This document shows positions 25,749-34,375 of a stretch of DNA of 35,088 nucleotides, piece after piece. Origin of the DNA: Legionellales bacterium UBA4759 (lineage in GTDB: Bacteria; Pseudomonadota; Gammaproteobacteria; Legionellales; Legionellaceae); contig DHHZ01000119.1 of the NCBI GenBank assembly GCA_002403515.1, forward strand, positions 1-35,088. Reading direction: 5' to 3'. How positions within the stretch are numbered: position 1 is the stretch's first letter; every line of letters begins with the position of its first letter. The notes beneath the pieces were generated by a model. That model did no database searches, had not been told where the DNA came from, and saw nothing but the letters and a program-made list of their open reading frames with translations. A program made the translations under genes and the position numbers.

Positions 25749-26192
25749 TTAAGAAAGTTTTTGCTTAATGATTTCACTAACTTTAGACATATCTGCGCGA
25801 CCAGTCAATTGACTTCGAAGTGTATTCATGACTTTTCCCATATCCCGAATGCTTGTAGCGGCTTGTTCATGGATGGTTTTTTCAATAATTTGAGCCAGCT
25901 CTTCTTCACTGAGTGGTTGGGGTAAATAGGATTGAATAAGATTTAATTCGTAGACTTCTTGCTCCACCAAATCATGGCGATTGGCTTGCTGGTATTGATC
26001 GATAGATTCTTGGCGTTGTTTGGCCATTTTACTGAGAATACTCAGAAGTTTTTGAGCGTCTACTTCAACACGCTCATCGACTTCTATTTGCTTGATTGCA
26101 GCCAACACTAGACGAAGTGCTTGCACTTTCGCTTTGTCACCAGAGCGCATGGCTTGGTGCAAATCTTGTTGTATGTTGGCTTTTTCAATCAT
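25749..26192 (-). CDS. yqeY: YqeY/GatB-like protein
   Basis: 147 residues, helical, with the YqeY pattern: an N-terminal RSGDKAKVQALRLVLAAIKQ, a central RQESIDQYQQANR, and a C-terminal SIRDMGKVMNTL. The family resembles the tail domain of the amidotransferase subunit GatB, but the stand-alone protein has no settled function. Its ATG overlaps the rpsU stop by 4 bp and dnaG follows after 6 bp. This insertion into the rpsU-dnaG-rpoD operon is common in many bacteria. Confidence 0.92.
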   Translation of the reverse strand: MIEKANIQQDLHQAMRSGDKAKVQALRLVLAAIKQIEVDERVEVDAQKLLSILSKMAKQRQESIDQYQQANRHDLVEQEVYELNLIQSYLPQPLSEEELAQIIEKTIHEQAATSIRDMGKVMNTLRSQLTGRADMSKVSEIIKQKLS

Positions 26193-26422
26193 GAGCGTCT
26201 TCTTCTGCTTTTAGAAGATTTTGCAGAAATAGTTTCACGAGCCAATTTTTTTTGGTAGCGTTTAACTGCTGCAGCTTGCTTTCTTTTACGTTCTGCAGTT
26301 GGTTTCTCGTAGAATTCTCGACGACGTAGTTCTGTTAATAAACCTGCTTTTTCGCATGAACGCTTAAAACGGCGTAATGCATATTCTGGATTTTCGCCTT
26401 CTTTTACGCGAATTGTTGGCAT
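26189..26422 (-). CDS. rpsU: Small ribosomal subunit protein bS21
   Basis: 77 residues, very basic, with the S21 hallmark PTIRVKEGENPEYALRRFKR and the later LRRREFYEKPTAERKRK. bS21 sits near the anti-Shine-Dalgarno end of 16S rRNA and affects initiation. It has a GAGGG ribosome binding site. It is the first gene of the rpsU-yqeY-dnaG-rpoD operon, ends with TGA overlapping the yqeY ATG, and has a strong promoter upstream. Confidence 0.97.
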   Translation of the reverse strand: MPTIRVKEGENPEYALRRFKRSCEKAGLLTELRRREFYEKPTAERKRKQAAAVKRYQKKLARETISAKSSKSRRRRS

Positions 26423-26472
26423 TGAATAACCCTCAAAATGTAATTTTAAATATTAAAAATATAGAGATGGCA

Positions 26473-26501
26473 ATTTTATTGCGCATTTATATGTACGTCA
26501 A
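26473..26501 (-). promoter_or_regulatory. Promoter of the rpsU-dnaG-rpoD operon
   Basis: On the minus strand TTGACG (26501-26496) and TAAAAT (26478-26473) are 17 bp apart, five of six consensus bases each. The expected leader is about 44 nt and ends with a GAGGG site before the rpsU ATG. Confidence 0.8.
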
Positions 26502-26584
26502 GTGAATTCTGTAAAAAAAATAAATCAAATTTGTTTCTTTATTGTTTAGTTAGGGTATTATTAATCTATATATAGGAGATGTTC

Positions 26585-26776
26585 ATGCGAAAAGTACTAT
26601 TATTGGGTTTGGCCTTACTCGTTTTTCAGGCTTGGTCAGGTACTGGTTGTTTAACTGAATCAGGCGATGTCTGTTTTCCCCAAGAGACTAAAAAATGTGA
26701 ATGTGCACCTATTTCAGTACCCAAACAAGATGATGGTTTCATCTCAAGATTAAAAAATTTCTTTAAAAATTGGTAG
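26585..26776 (+). CDS. Small secreted cysteine-containing peptide, unknown
   Basis: 63 residues from the ATG at 26585, 6 nt after AGGAG; the ATG at 26579 is too close to the site. Residues 1-18 form a signal peptide (KVLLLGLALLVF core, AWS at the likely cut). The mature peptide of about 45 residues has four cysteines (CLTESGDVC and CEC) and ends in an amphipathic basic segment, DGFISRLKNFFKNW. The cysteine after GTG does not fit a lipobox well (Gly at -3). I know no family for it. It is a single gene between the divergent rpsU operon and tsaD. The good ribosome binding site and signal peptide make it a believable gene. Confidence 0.65.
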   Translation: MRKVLLLGLALLVFQAWSGTGCLTESGDVCFPQETKKCECAPISVPKQDDGFISRLKNFFKNW

Positions 26777-26907
26777 TGAATACAGCACTGTAAACTCTTA
26801 TCGATGATTAAAAATTTATCTTATTGATATTTTTATTGAGTGAAAAGTGTTTTTTTAATTTAAATTTGTTATATTGCAAAATATTTATCATTAATTGATG
26901 TGAGAAA

Positions 26908-27912
26908 ATGCGAGTTTTAGGTATTGAATCCTCTTGTGATGAAACAGGGTTGGCCATTTATTGTGATAAGCAAGGTCTGTTGGCCAACAGTTTATATAGT
27001 CAGATTTTAGCGCATCAGCCCTATGGCGGTGTTGTACCAGAACTTGCTTCTCGCGATCATATTCGCCAAATTATTCCTTTGGTAAAAGAAGTTTGTAGCA
27101 AAGCCCAGATGCACATCCACGATGTAGATGCTATTGCATATACAGCAGGCCCTGGTTTGGTTGGGGCTTTATTGGTGGGGGCTTGTTTTGCAAAAAGCCT
27201 GGCAATGTCTTTGAATAAACCGGCGATTGGTGTTCATCATTTGGAAGCTCATTTATTAGTGGCACAAATGGAATACCCGCAAATACAATTTCCATTTTTG
27301 GCATTGTTGGTTTCAGGGGGCCATACCCAATTAATTCATGCAAAAGCTTTAGGAGATTATCAGTTGTTGGGCGAAACAATTGATGATGCAGCAGGTGAGG
27401 CTTTTGATAAAACTGCGAAAGTTATGGGGCTTCCATATCCTGGTGGACGTATACTTTCTGAATTGGCTTCACGAGAGGCATTTCAAAACGCTCAACTTGC
27501 AGCATTTCCCCGACCTTTATTGGATAGGCCAGGTTTTGATTTTAGTTTTAGTGGTTTAAAAACCCATGCCCTTCAAGCTTGGCAAAAATCATCGCAAGAT
27601 GAACAAAGCCAAAAAGCAATAGCTTACGCATTTCAAACAGCAGTTGTTGAGACATTACTTGAAAAAACCAGACGTGCGTTAAAATTAACTGGCGCAAAAC
27701 AATTGGTTTTAGCCGGTGGTGTCGCGGCCAATCAGAGCTTAAGAGAAAAGGCTTTAAGCTTTGACTGCGAAGTTTTTTATCCATCATTGCAGTATTGTAC
27801 AGATAATGGCGCGATGATTGCTTACACGGGCATGCAGTATTTTAAGCAACAGCAACTCGATAAAGATTTGACCATCGATGTTAAAGCTCGATGGCCATTG
27901 GCAGCTGATTAA
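26908..27912 (+). CDS. tsaD: tRNA t6A threonylcarbamoyl transferase TsaD
   Basis: It transfers the threonylcarbamoyl group to A37 of ANN-decoding tRNAs, together with TsaB and TsaE. 334 residues with the N-terminal GIESSCDET, the metal ligands His111 and His115 in HHLEAH, the ATP-binding VSGGHTQL (about 137-144) and GGVAAN (about 270-275). Length and ligand numbering match E. coli. It lies close to rpsU on the opposite strand, a widely conserved arrangement, and converges on plsY with one base between the stop codons. Confidence 0.96.
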   Translation: MRVLGIESSCDETGLAIYCDKQGLLANSLYSQILAHQPYGGVVPELASRDHIRQIIPLVKEVCSKAQMHIHDVDAIAYTAGPGLVGALLVGACFAKSLAMSLNKPAIGVHHLEAHLLVAQMEYPQIQFPFLALLVSGGHTQLIHAKALGDYQLLGETIDDAAGEAFDKTAKVMGLPYPGGRILSELASREAFQNAQLAAFPRPLLDRPGFDFSFSGLKTHALQAWQKSSQDEQSQKAIAYAFQTAVVETLLEKTRRALKLTGAKQLVLAGGVAANQSLREKALSFDCEVFYPSLQYCTDNGAMIAYTGMQYFKQQQLDKDLTIDVKARWPLAAD

Positions 27913-27913
27913 A

Positions 27914-28516
27914 TCATTTGCCAATATTCAGACGGCTTTCTTCTCCGCGCCATAGTCTTTGGATATTTTCGTGATGTTTACCAATGATGATAAAAGACAT
28001 GAGAAATACAGGGAAAAATACCGCGCCACTTTTCATAAAAATTACTGCATACAAAGGCGCAAAACACACAGTGATTAAAGAAGCTAAGGAAGAGTATTTT
28101 TTGAAATATGCAACGATAATCCAGATGGCAAGACAAGTTAGGCCCAAAAAGATATTTAAGCCAAAATAGGTGCCAAGCGCTGTTGCCACACCTTTACCGC
28201 CTTTAAATTTAAAAAATATGGGGAATATGTGTCCTAGTGTACAAGCTAAAGCAATGTATCCTAAGCCCCCATCAGAGACTCCTAAAAGATGACCAATCAC
28301 CACGGGGATAGTCCCCTTGAGCATATCGCCAATAAGAACCATGGCGGCATATTTTTTGCCATGTAGTCTTAAAACATTGGTTGCCCCAGGATTATTGGAA
28401 CCTTGTTCACGTGGATCTCCCAATCCAAATGCTTTACAAACGATGACAGCGCTGCATAAAGAACCTGAAAGGTAACCCAACACCACCATCAAAATTGAAA
28501 TATAAGTTAATATCAT
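27914..28516 (-). CDS. plsY: Acyl-phosphate:glycerol-3-phosphate acyltransferase PlsY
   Basis: An inner-membrane enzyme that makes lysophosphatidic acid from acyl-phosphate. 200 residues with about five or six membrane helices and the PlsY motifs: GSLCSA near the N-terminus, GSNNPGATNVLR (about 39-50) and FKGGKGVATALG (about 103-114). A GGAG site precedes the ATG. It follows hemW on the same strand with a 28-bp gap, so they are probably cotranscribed. Confidence 0.95.
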   Translation of the reverse strand: MILTYISILMVVLGYLSGSLCSAVIVCKAFGLGDPREQGSNNPGATNVLRLHGKKYAAMVLIGDMLKGTIPVVIGHLLGVSDGGLGYIALACTLGHIFPIFFKFKGGKGVATALGTYFGLNIFLGLTCLAIWIIVAYFKKYSSLASLITVCFAPLYAVIFMKSGAVFFPVFLMSFIIIGKHHENIQRLWRGEESRLNIGK

Positions 28517-28544
28517 AAATGCTCCAAATGAGTATTATTCTATC

Positions 28545-29675
28545 CTACAAGAATAACTGCATAATTTCATTATTATATCGAAGACCATGAGGGGTAATTT
28601 GCCATGTATCGTCATTTATAGCAACCAACCCTTGTTGTTGTGCTTGAATTAAAAAACTTTGTAAGTATCCAATGTTAAGGCCAGTTTGATTTTTAAAATC
28701 TTGTAAGGGGTGGGCTTGTAGTAATCGACAAGCGTTCAGCATGTATTCAAACATAATATCTTTTGTTTCAGAAATCTGACGGGTTTCGGCAATCAATAGG
28801 CTAGAATCAAGGTAGCTATTGGGCATTCTTATTTTTGCCATACGGACAATTGTGCCCTCCTGGGTTGTCAATTTACTGTGTGCTCCTGCACCAATCCCGT
28901 AGTAATCACCATAATGCCAATAATTTAAATTGTGTTGGCAACGCGCTTTATTTTTACCATAAGCAGAAATTTCATAACGTTCAAAACCCTTGTTCTTTAA
29001 CAGCGCACGACCTTGTTCTTCGATTTCAATAAATGTATCTTCTGAGGGTTGCGTGGGCGGATTTTTGTAAAAAACAGTATTGGGTTCAATGGTTAATTCA
29101 TACCAGGATAGGTGATTGGGTTGACAATCAATGGCTGTATTTAAGTCATTCAATGCTTCAAGTGGGGTTTGTTGAGGTAGCCCATACATTAAATCAATAT
29201 TGATATTTTCAAAGCCTGCCAGATGCGCTTTTTCAATGGCTTCTAAAGCTTTTTTGGCATCATGAACGCGGCCCAGTTTTTTAAGGAATTTATCGTCAAA
29301 AGATTGCACGCCGATGGAAAGCCGGTTGATGCCAAGCGCTCGATAATCTTTAAAACGGGTATTATCAACCGTTCCAGGATTGGCTTCTAAGGTGATTTCA
29401 ATATCTTGACGCCAAGGAATAATTTTTCTTAAAGCATCAAATAATAATTCATAGGCATTCGCAGACATTAAGCTTGGTGTGCCACCACCTATAAAAATAG
29501 TATCAATTTGAGATTTGGGATAATGGTGGCTATCTTGCTTAAAATCATTGATGAGCTGTTGGATGTAGGCCATTTCAGGAATATTGCCAGCACTTTTGTG
29601 TGAGTTAAAATCACAATATGGACATTTTTTAATGCACCATGGAATATGAATATACAATCCAGTGTTATGAGTCAT
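28545..29675 (-). CDS. hemW: HemW-type radical SAM protein
   Basis: 376 residues with the radical SAM cluster motif Cys14-x3-Cys18-x2-Cys21 followed by DF, then GGGTPS (about 64-69) and the SAM-binding region ITLEANPGT (about 98-106). A C-terminal HemN-like domain carries GAGAHS. CxxxCxxCDF and the lack of the longer HemN N-terminus place it with HemW, a heme chaperone that passes heme to apoproteins, rather than with coproporphyrinogen dehydrogenase. It has no clear Shine-Dalgarno and is divergent from mdh. Confidence 0.9.
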   Translation of the reverse strand: MTHNTGLYIHIPWCIKKCPYCDFNSHKSAGNIPEMAYIQQLINDFKQDSHHYPKSQIDTIFIGGGTPSLMSANAYELLFDALRKIIPWRQDIEITLEANPGTVDNTRFKDYRALGINRLSIGVQSFDDKFLKKLGRVHDAKKALEAIEKAHLAGFENINIDLMYGLPQQTPLEALNDLNTAIDCQPNHLSWYELTIEPNTVFYKNPPTQPSEDTFIEIEEQGRALLKNKGFERYEISAYGKNKARCQHNLNYWHYGDYYGIGAGAHSKLTTQEGTIVRMAKIRMPNSYLDSSLLIAETRQISETKDIMFEYMLNACRLLQAHPLQDFKNQTGLNIGYLQSFLIQAQQQGLVAINDDTWQITPHGLRYNNEIMQLFL

Positions 29676-29798
29676 TTTTTTAGTACAGCTTGTGAAAAAT
29701 CAATGTTATGATAGAGCGATTATACTGTTTTTTACTATCAAGAAATAGTCTTATTAGCTTTCTTTTAAACAAAGATTGAAAATTTGAGTGAGGAAATC

Positions 29799-30818
29799 AT
29801 GAATAGACGTGTTAGAGTAGCGGTCACTGGCGCTGCAGGGCAAATTGGTTATGCTTTATTATTTAGAATTGCTTCTGGTCAATTATTCGGGCCAGATGTT
29901 GATGTTGAATTAAATCTATTAGAATTAGAACAATCTTTGCCAGCCTTAGAAGGTGTTGTCATGGAGTTACAAGATTGTGCATTTCCTCGCTTAAAAAACA
30001 TCACCATGACTTCAGATTTAAAAGTAGCAATGGATAGTGTTAACTGGGCGGTTTTAGTTGGGTCTGTGCCAAGAAAGCAAGGCATGGAGCGTTCTGACTT
30101 ATTACAAATCAATGGTAAAATATTTATTGAGCAAGGTCGTGCCATTAATAACTATGCTGCAAAAGATGTTCGTACTTTTGTTGTTGGAAACCCATGCAAT
30201 ACCAACTGCTTAATTGCAAAACACCATGCACCCGATGTTCCTGCAAGTCGTTTCTTTGCCATGACATCCTTAGATGAGTTAAGAGCGCGTGCTCAATTGG
30301 CGATTAAAGCGAATGTTGATATTGAAGAAGTGACTCAAATGGCCATTTGGGGTAACCATTCTGCAACTCAATTCCCAGATTTTTATCATGCAAAAATTGA
30401 TGGATTACCAGCAACTCAAGTGATTAAAGATGACCAGTGGTTCAAAGAAGTATTTGTACCAACAGTTCAACAGCGTGGCGCATCAATCATTAAAGCACGC
30501 GGCGCATCTTCAGCAGCTTCAGCAGCAAATGCTATCATGCATGGTATCCATTGTTTAATCAATGATACCCCAGCAGGTGAGACTTTCTCGGTTGCCTTAT
30601 CTTCTCAAGGGCAGTATGGTGTTGACGAGGGCTTAATGTTCTCATTCCCTTGCCGACGTGAGCATGGTTTTGTTCGCAGTTTAGGTATGGAAACTGGTGA
30701 AGTACAAGTGGTAGAGGGCTTAGAGTTGAATGAATATAGTCAACAAATGTTTGATAAAACTTTAAATGAACTCAGAGAAGAAAGAGATATGGTCAAATCT
30801 TTAGGTTTATTAGATTAA
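29799..30818 (+). CDS. mdh: Malate dehydrogenase
   Basis: It oxidises malate to oxaloacetate with NAD in the TCA cycle. 339 residues from the ATG at 29799, 6 nt after GAGG; the frame also has a TTG at 29784 but no family match there. The N-terminus has the NAD-binding VAVTGAAGQIGYALLF, then VGSVPRKQGMERSDLL, NPCNTN (substrate loop), SLDELRARAQLA and the catalytic His187 in WGNHSATQFPD. The long form with GNHSATQ belongs to the group-2 (cytosolic-type) MDH. It is a single gene followed by a terminator. Confidence 0.94.
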   Translation: MNRRVRVAVTGAAGQIGYALLFRIASGQLFGPDVDVELNLLELEQSLPALEGVVMELQDCAFPRLKNITMTSDLKVAMDSVNWAVLVGSVPRKQGMERSDLLQINGKIFIEQGRAINNYAAKDVRTFVVGNPCNTNCLIAKHHAPDVPASRFFAMTSLDELRARAQLAIKANVDIEEVTQMAIWGNHSATQFPDFYHAKIDGLPATQVIKDDQWFKEVFVPTVQQRGASIIKARGASSAASAANAIMHGIHCLINDTPAGETFSVALSSQGQYGVDEGLMFSFPCRREHGFVRSLGMETGEVQVVEGLELNEYSQQMFDKTLNELREERDMVKSLGLLD

Positions 30819-30832
30819 TCCATATGTTTATC

Positions 30833-30872
30833 AAAAAAGCACTTGTGATGATCTCATAAGTGCTTTTTTTTT
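30833..30872 (+). terminator. Rho-independent terminator of mdh
   Basis: AGCACTT pairs with AAGTGCT across a 13-nt loop; flanking A and T runs extend the stem and give a T tail of about eight residues. It begins about 15 bp after the mdh stop. Confidence 0.88.
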
Positions 30873-30920
30873 GGAAATTATTTTGTTTTTATCAAATGCA
30901 CCGTAAAACCAGTTCTTTCG

Positions 30921-30975
30921 GATGGGGATATAAAGTGCTAAGCTTCCAAAGGGGCTTTATTATGTAAACCCCATC
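30921..30975. other. Nested inverted repeats in the gap after mdh
   Basis: GATGGGG (30921-30927) pairs with CCCCATC (30969-30975), and inside it ATAAAG (30930-30935) pairs with CTTTAT (30955-60). The result is a two-step stem of 13 pairs with a loop of about 19 nt. No T run follows, so it is not an intrinsic terminator. It could be a leader structure of the downstream gene or a small mobile-repeat remnant. Apart from this and the mdh terminator, 30819-31041 shows no gene. Confidence 0.4.
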
Positions 30976-31041
30976 TCTTGTTATGAATAAATTTTAGAGA
31001 TACTCTTAAAAAAACACGCTCAGTTTTTTTAGGATGATTTT

Positions 31042-32055
31042 GTGACAAATCATAGATATGAAATATTAGACTTAACTAAGCTATTATGTTGTCTTTGAAT
31101 ACTGCTGCACCATTGGTCTATTTATGTTTATCACCAGCAAAGTGATAATATTAATTTATTTATAATATTTCTCGACCATTGTCGTTATGTTACTGCGATT
31201 TTTTTCTCCATTTCTGGATTTTTATTTTATGAAAAATGGTTTAATTCTCAGCCTAATGAATTAATGAACTATCGAACACAATGGCTGCATGTTTTTTTTA
31301 AAATTGCGCCTGCTTATTATTTTGCTATTTTATTATCAATTCTTGTTACCATTGGTGTCAATCTGATTGCTCAGCAGCAAATTCTGCCAATGCCATCGCT
31401 TAAAAAAATTTTTTATAATTTGTTCATGTTACAAGATTTTACCCATCATGGATCTATTTCTGCAGGCTTATGGTATGTCATTATTCATTTACAGAATGCG
31501 GCCATTAGTCTTTTGATTGAGAAATATTTTGGAAAAAATCCTCGTATTTTTGTGACTATATTTTTTACTTTATGGCTCAGTTCAGTCTTTTATTTTGGAA
31601 ATCATGGTGAATATGACAATTTATTTTTATATTTCTTTTCAAGTTATGGCATGGGTTTCTTAGCCGCTTTTGCATTAAGAAAAAATAAAATGGTTTGGGT
31701 GTTTGTCTCAAGCTTGACCATTACTGCACTTTTCATTCATTTTCAGCCAAGATTACTTTTATGTTTTTTGTACACTTCATTGATGGTCGCTTATTTTTTA
31801 CGAATGAAGACAGTTGTATTAGAATTAAATGAGCATATACAGCGTTTGGCACAGCAAGTATTGTACTTATTCCTTTTTCACTATCCTATATTGGAAGCCC
31901 TTAACGCTATACCCCTGCCTAGGGGTGAGTTCAAAGCATATTTAGTATTGATACTGACCATTATATTTGTTCTATGGATATCAAATAAATTCTTCATGAT
32001 TTTTGGTCAATATAACTTTCCACATACAAATCCACGTCATAGCAGACTCAATTAA
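31042..32055 (+). pseudogene. Acyltransferase-3 family membrane protein, interrupted by TGA
   Basis: Read from a GTG at 31042 (AGGA 7 nt upstream), the frame gives a 337-codon acyltransferase-3 (OafA/YrhL type) protein: the N-terminal helix EILDLTKLLCCL, then ILLHHWS with the expected His, FFSISGFLLFY (about 54-64), and some eight further membrane helices to the end. Codon 19 (31096-31098) is TGA where a Trp would fit (TGG to TGA). The frame is otherwise intact. An ATG at 31264 opens 263 residues but lacks the first helix, the active-site His and the SGF segment, so it is unlikely to be the true product. Such enzymes O-acylate surface sugars. Other genes here (rpsU, plsY) end in TGA, so TGA is a normal stop. 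Confidence 0.8.
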
Positions 32056-32113
32056 TAGTCAAATATTAATCGATAAACTTTTCTATATATGCTTGTGGTG
32101 TATTATCTTAGTG

Positions 32114-32148
32114 ATATCAATGAGAAACCGCTTGGCTCTCATTGATAT
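32114..32148. terminator. Stem-loop between convergent acyltransferase and prmA genes
   Basis: Perfect 12-bp arms (ATATCAATGAGA / TCTCATTGATAT) flank an 11-nt loop, 2 bp after the prmA stop. Neither strand has a good T run, so it may be a weak terminator or an mRNA 3'-end stabiliser. The rest of the gap holds nothing else. Confidence 0.55.
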
Positions 32149-32150
32149 GA

Positions 32151-33017
32151 TTAGATACGTTTGAAACTTAAGCAACCCCAGTCTTTGTCTTGCTTTTTTT
32201 CTATGAGTCGAAAATCCGAAGAATAATGCTCAATGACTTTTTCAAGTTGAGTCACCAAAAGACCAGAGAGGACTAGATCACCATCGATTTTGAGTGTTTT
32301 TGCAAAATAGTCTTTAAGCTCTAACAAAGGATTCATGACAATATTGGCAACCAGGATATCGATTTGATTGGGTAACGTATGGGCCTCAATGGTCACATGA
32401 AAACGCTCAAGACTGACCTGATTCAATTGTGCATTTTGAATACTGGCATCGATTGCTTGAGGGTCAATATCAAGACCAAAAACATCCTTTGCCCCCAGTT
32501 TAACAGCAGCAAGACCAAGTATGCCCGAGCCACAGCCATAATCGATGACATTTTTATTTTCTAAATCATGAGATGCTAACCATTCTAGACACATCTTGGT
32601 GGTTTCATGTTGTCCGGTCCCAAAGGCAAAACCTGGATCTAAAATGATGCTATGTGCAGGGACATCATCAGGCACAAGCCAATGTGGAAATACCCAAAGT
32701 TTTTCACCAAATAGCATAGGCTTAAAATCTTTTAAGCCATAGATTAACCAATTTTTATCAGGGACTTCTTCAACTTCAATTTTTAATTGCAGATCCCAGT
32801 CCAAAAGCATTGCTTTCAGTTCTTGGGCATCTTCAGCATTTTCAACCAAAGCTTCAATTTTCACATATGACCAAATGGGGCGTTCATGCAGCATTTGTTC
32901 GATAAGAATATCTTCACCAGCATTTAACATGCACACGGATAAGACATTGGTCTCTTCAAGCAAGCCTTCAATTGAGAGGGCCTGCTCTTCAGTGGTATAA
33001 ATAACAACTTGCCACAT
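32151..33017 (-). CDS. prmA: Ribosomal protein L11 methyltransferase
   Basis: It trimethylates several amino groups of L11 using S-adenosylmethionine. 288 residues: an N-terminal L11-recognition domain (about 1-80), a linker containing GFAFGTGQHETT (about 128-139), then the SAM-binding VIDYGCGSGILG (about 157-168) and the catalytic-loop-like NIVMNPL (about 225-231, an NPP-type motif with Met). Its ATG overlaps the accC stop by one base (TAATG), so the two are translationally coupled. The order accB-accC-prmA is common in gammaproteobacteria. Confidence 0.95.
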   Translation of the reverse strand: MWQVVIYTTEEQALSIEGLLEETNVLSVCMLNAGEDILIEQMLHERPIWSYVKIEALVENAEDAQELKAMLLDWDLQLKIEVEEVPDKNWLIYGLKDFKPMLFGEKLWVFPHWLVPDDVPAHSIILDPGFAFGTGQHETTKMCLEWLASHDLENKNVIDYGCGSGILGLAAVKLGAKDVFGLDIDPQAIDASIQNAQLNQVSLERFHVTIEAHTLPNQIDILVANIVMNPLLELKDYFAKTLKIDGDLVLSGLLVTQLEKVIEHYSSDFRLIEKKQDKDWGCLSFKRI

Positions 33018-34363
33018 TAACTTTCTTCCTTCAACATCTTTTCTAAATAATGGATATTGAAGCCACCTTGTTTGACAGTCGCATTGCGAATGATTTTTTG
33101 ATGTAATTCAATATTGGTTTTGATTCCATCGATCACCAGCTCATCGAGCGCTTGTCGCATACGTGCAATAGCGGTTTCTCGGTTATCACCAAAGCTAATC
33201 AGTTTTGCAATCATAGAGTCATAATTGGGTGGCACTTTATAGCTTGAGTAGATATGGGAATCAAAGCGAATACCTGGACCACCAGGGGTGTGTAACCAAT
33301 TGATTTTGCCAGGACTTGGCATAAATGTTTTGGGGTCTTCAGCATTGATACGACATTCAATGGCATGCCCTTTGAAACAAATGTCTTCTTGGGTGTAAGA
33401 AAGCGGTAAACCGCTGGCAATTTTAATTTGCTCTTTAACCAAATCAACACCAGTAATCATTTCAGTAACGGGATGCTCTACTTGAATACGGGTATTCATT
33501 TCGATGAAATAAAAACACCCATCTTGATATAAGAATTCAAATGTACCAGCACCTCGGTATTTGAGGTTTTTACAAGCTTGAACAACGCGAGCACCCATTT
33601 CTTTGCGGGTTTCTTCAGAAATCCCAATGGCAGGCGCTTCTTCCAGGACTTTTTGGTGACGACGCTGTAATGAACAATCACGTTCGCCCAAATGGATAGC
33701 ATTGCCTTGACCATCACCCAAAACTTGAAATTCAATATGGCGAGGATTTTCAAGGAATTTTTCCATGTAAACCATGTCATTGTTAAAAGCTGCTTTAGCT
33801 TCACTTTTGGTTAAAGCAATGGCATTGAGAAGGTTAGACTCTGAGTGTACAACACGCATGCCGCGACCACCGCCACCGCCTGCCGCTTTGATGATTACTG
33901 GATAACCAATCTTTTGAGCCAACAATAGGTTTTTGGCATCATCATCACCCAAGGGACCATCGGAGCCTGGAACACAAGGAACGCCAGCTTTTTTCATGGC
34001 AGCAATTGCAGAGACTTTATCACCCATCAAGCGAATGGTATCAGAGCGTGGTCCAATGAATTGAAAACCGCTTTGTTCAACGATATCTGCAAAGTCAGCA
34101 TTTTCAGATAAAAAACCATACCCTGGATGAATTGCAACCGCATCAGTAATTTCTGCAGCAGAAATAATAGCAGGAATATTCAAATAACTTTTATTAGATG
34201 GCGCAGGCCCTATACAAACAGTTTCATCAGCCAAGCGAACATGCAATAAATCTTTATCAGCTTCTGAATAAACAGCAACGGTTTTGATGTCCAATTCTTT
34301 GCAAGCACGTAAAATACGTAAAGCAATTTCACCGCGATTAGCAATTAAAATTTTACTTAACAT
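33017..34363 (-). CDS. accC: Biotin carboxylase subunit of acetyl-CoA carboxylase
   Basis: It carboxylates biotin on AccB using ATP and bicarbonate, the first half of malonyl-CoA synthesis. 448 residues, nearly the E. coli length. An N-terminal ANRGEIALRI, the ATP-grasp glycine loop GGGGRGMR (about 163-170), HLGERDCSLQRRHQK (about 225-239), FIEMNTRIQVEHPVTE (about 284-299) and the C-terminal CRINAEDP are all present. It starts 12 bp after accB and is followed by prmA with overlapping stop and start codons. Confidence 0.97.
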   Translation of the reverse strand: MLSKILIANRGEIALRILRACKELDIKTVAVYSEADKDLLHVRLADETVCIGPAPSNKSYLNIPAIISAAEITDAVAIHPGYGFLSENADFADIVEQSGFQFIGPRSDTIRLMGDKVSAIAAMKKAGVPCVPGSDGPLGDDDAKNLLLAQKIGYPVIIKAAGGGGGRGMRVVHSESNLLNAIALTKSEAKAAFNNDMVYMEKFLENPRHIEFQVLGDGQGNAIHLGERDCSLQRRHQKVLEEAPAIGISEETRKEMGARVVQACKNLKYRGAGTFEFLYQDGCFYFIEMNTRIQVEHPVTEMITGVDLVKEQIKIASGLPLSYTQEDICFKGHAIECRINAEDPKTFMPSPGKINWLHTPGGPGIRFDSHIYSSYKVPPNYDSMIAKLISFGDNRETAIARMRQALDELVIDGIKTNIELHQKIIRNATVKQGGFNIHYLEKMLKEES

Positions 34364-34375
34364 GGTTTAATTCCA

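Noticed and set aside
31096..31098. TGA as selenocysteine or a reassigned tryptophan codon
   Set aside because: rpsU and plsY use TGA as a normal stop, which argues against reassignment. Acyltransferase-3 proteins are not known selenoproteins. A nonsense mutation is simpler.
31264..32055. Annotating the acyltransferase as an intact 263-residue gene from the ATG at 31264
   Set aside because: The upstream frame still encodes the conserved N-terminal helix, His and SGF segments, and a GTG with a good Shine-Dalgarno exists at 31042, so this is an internal Met of an interrupted gene.
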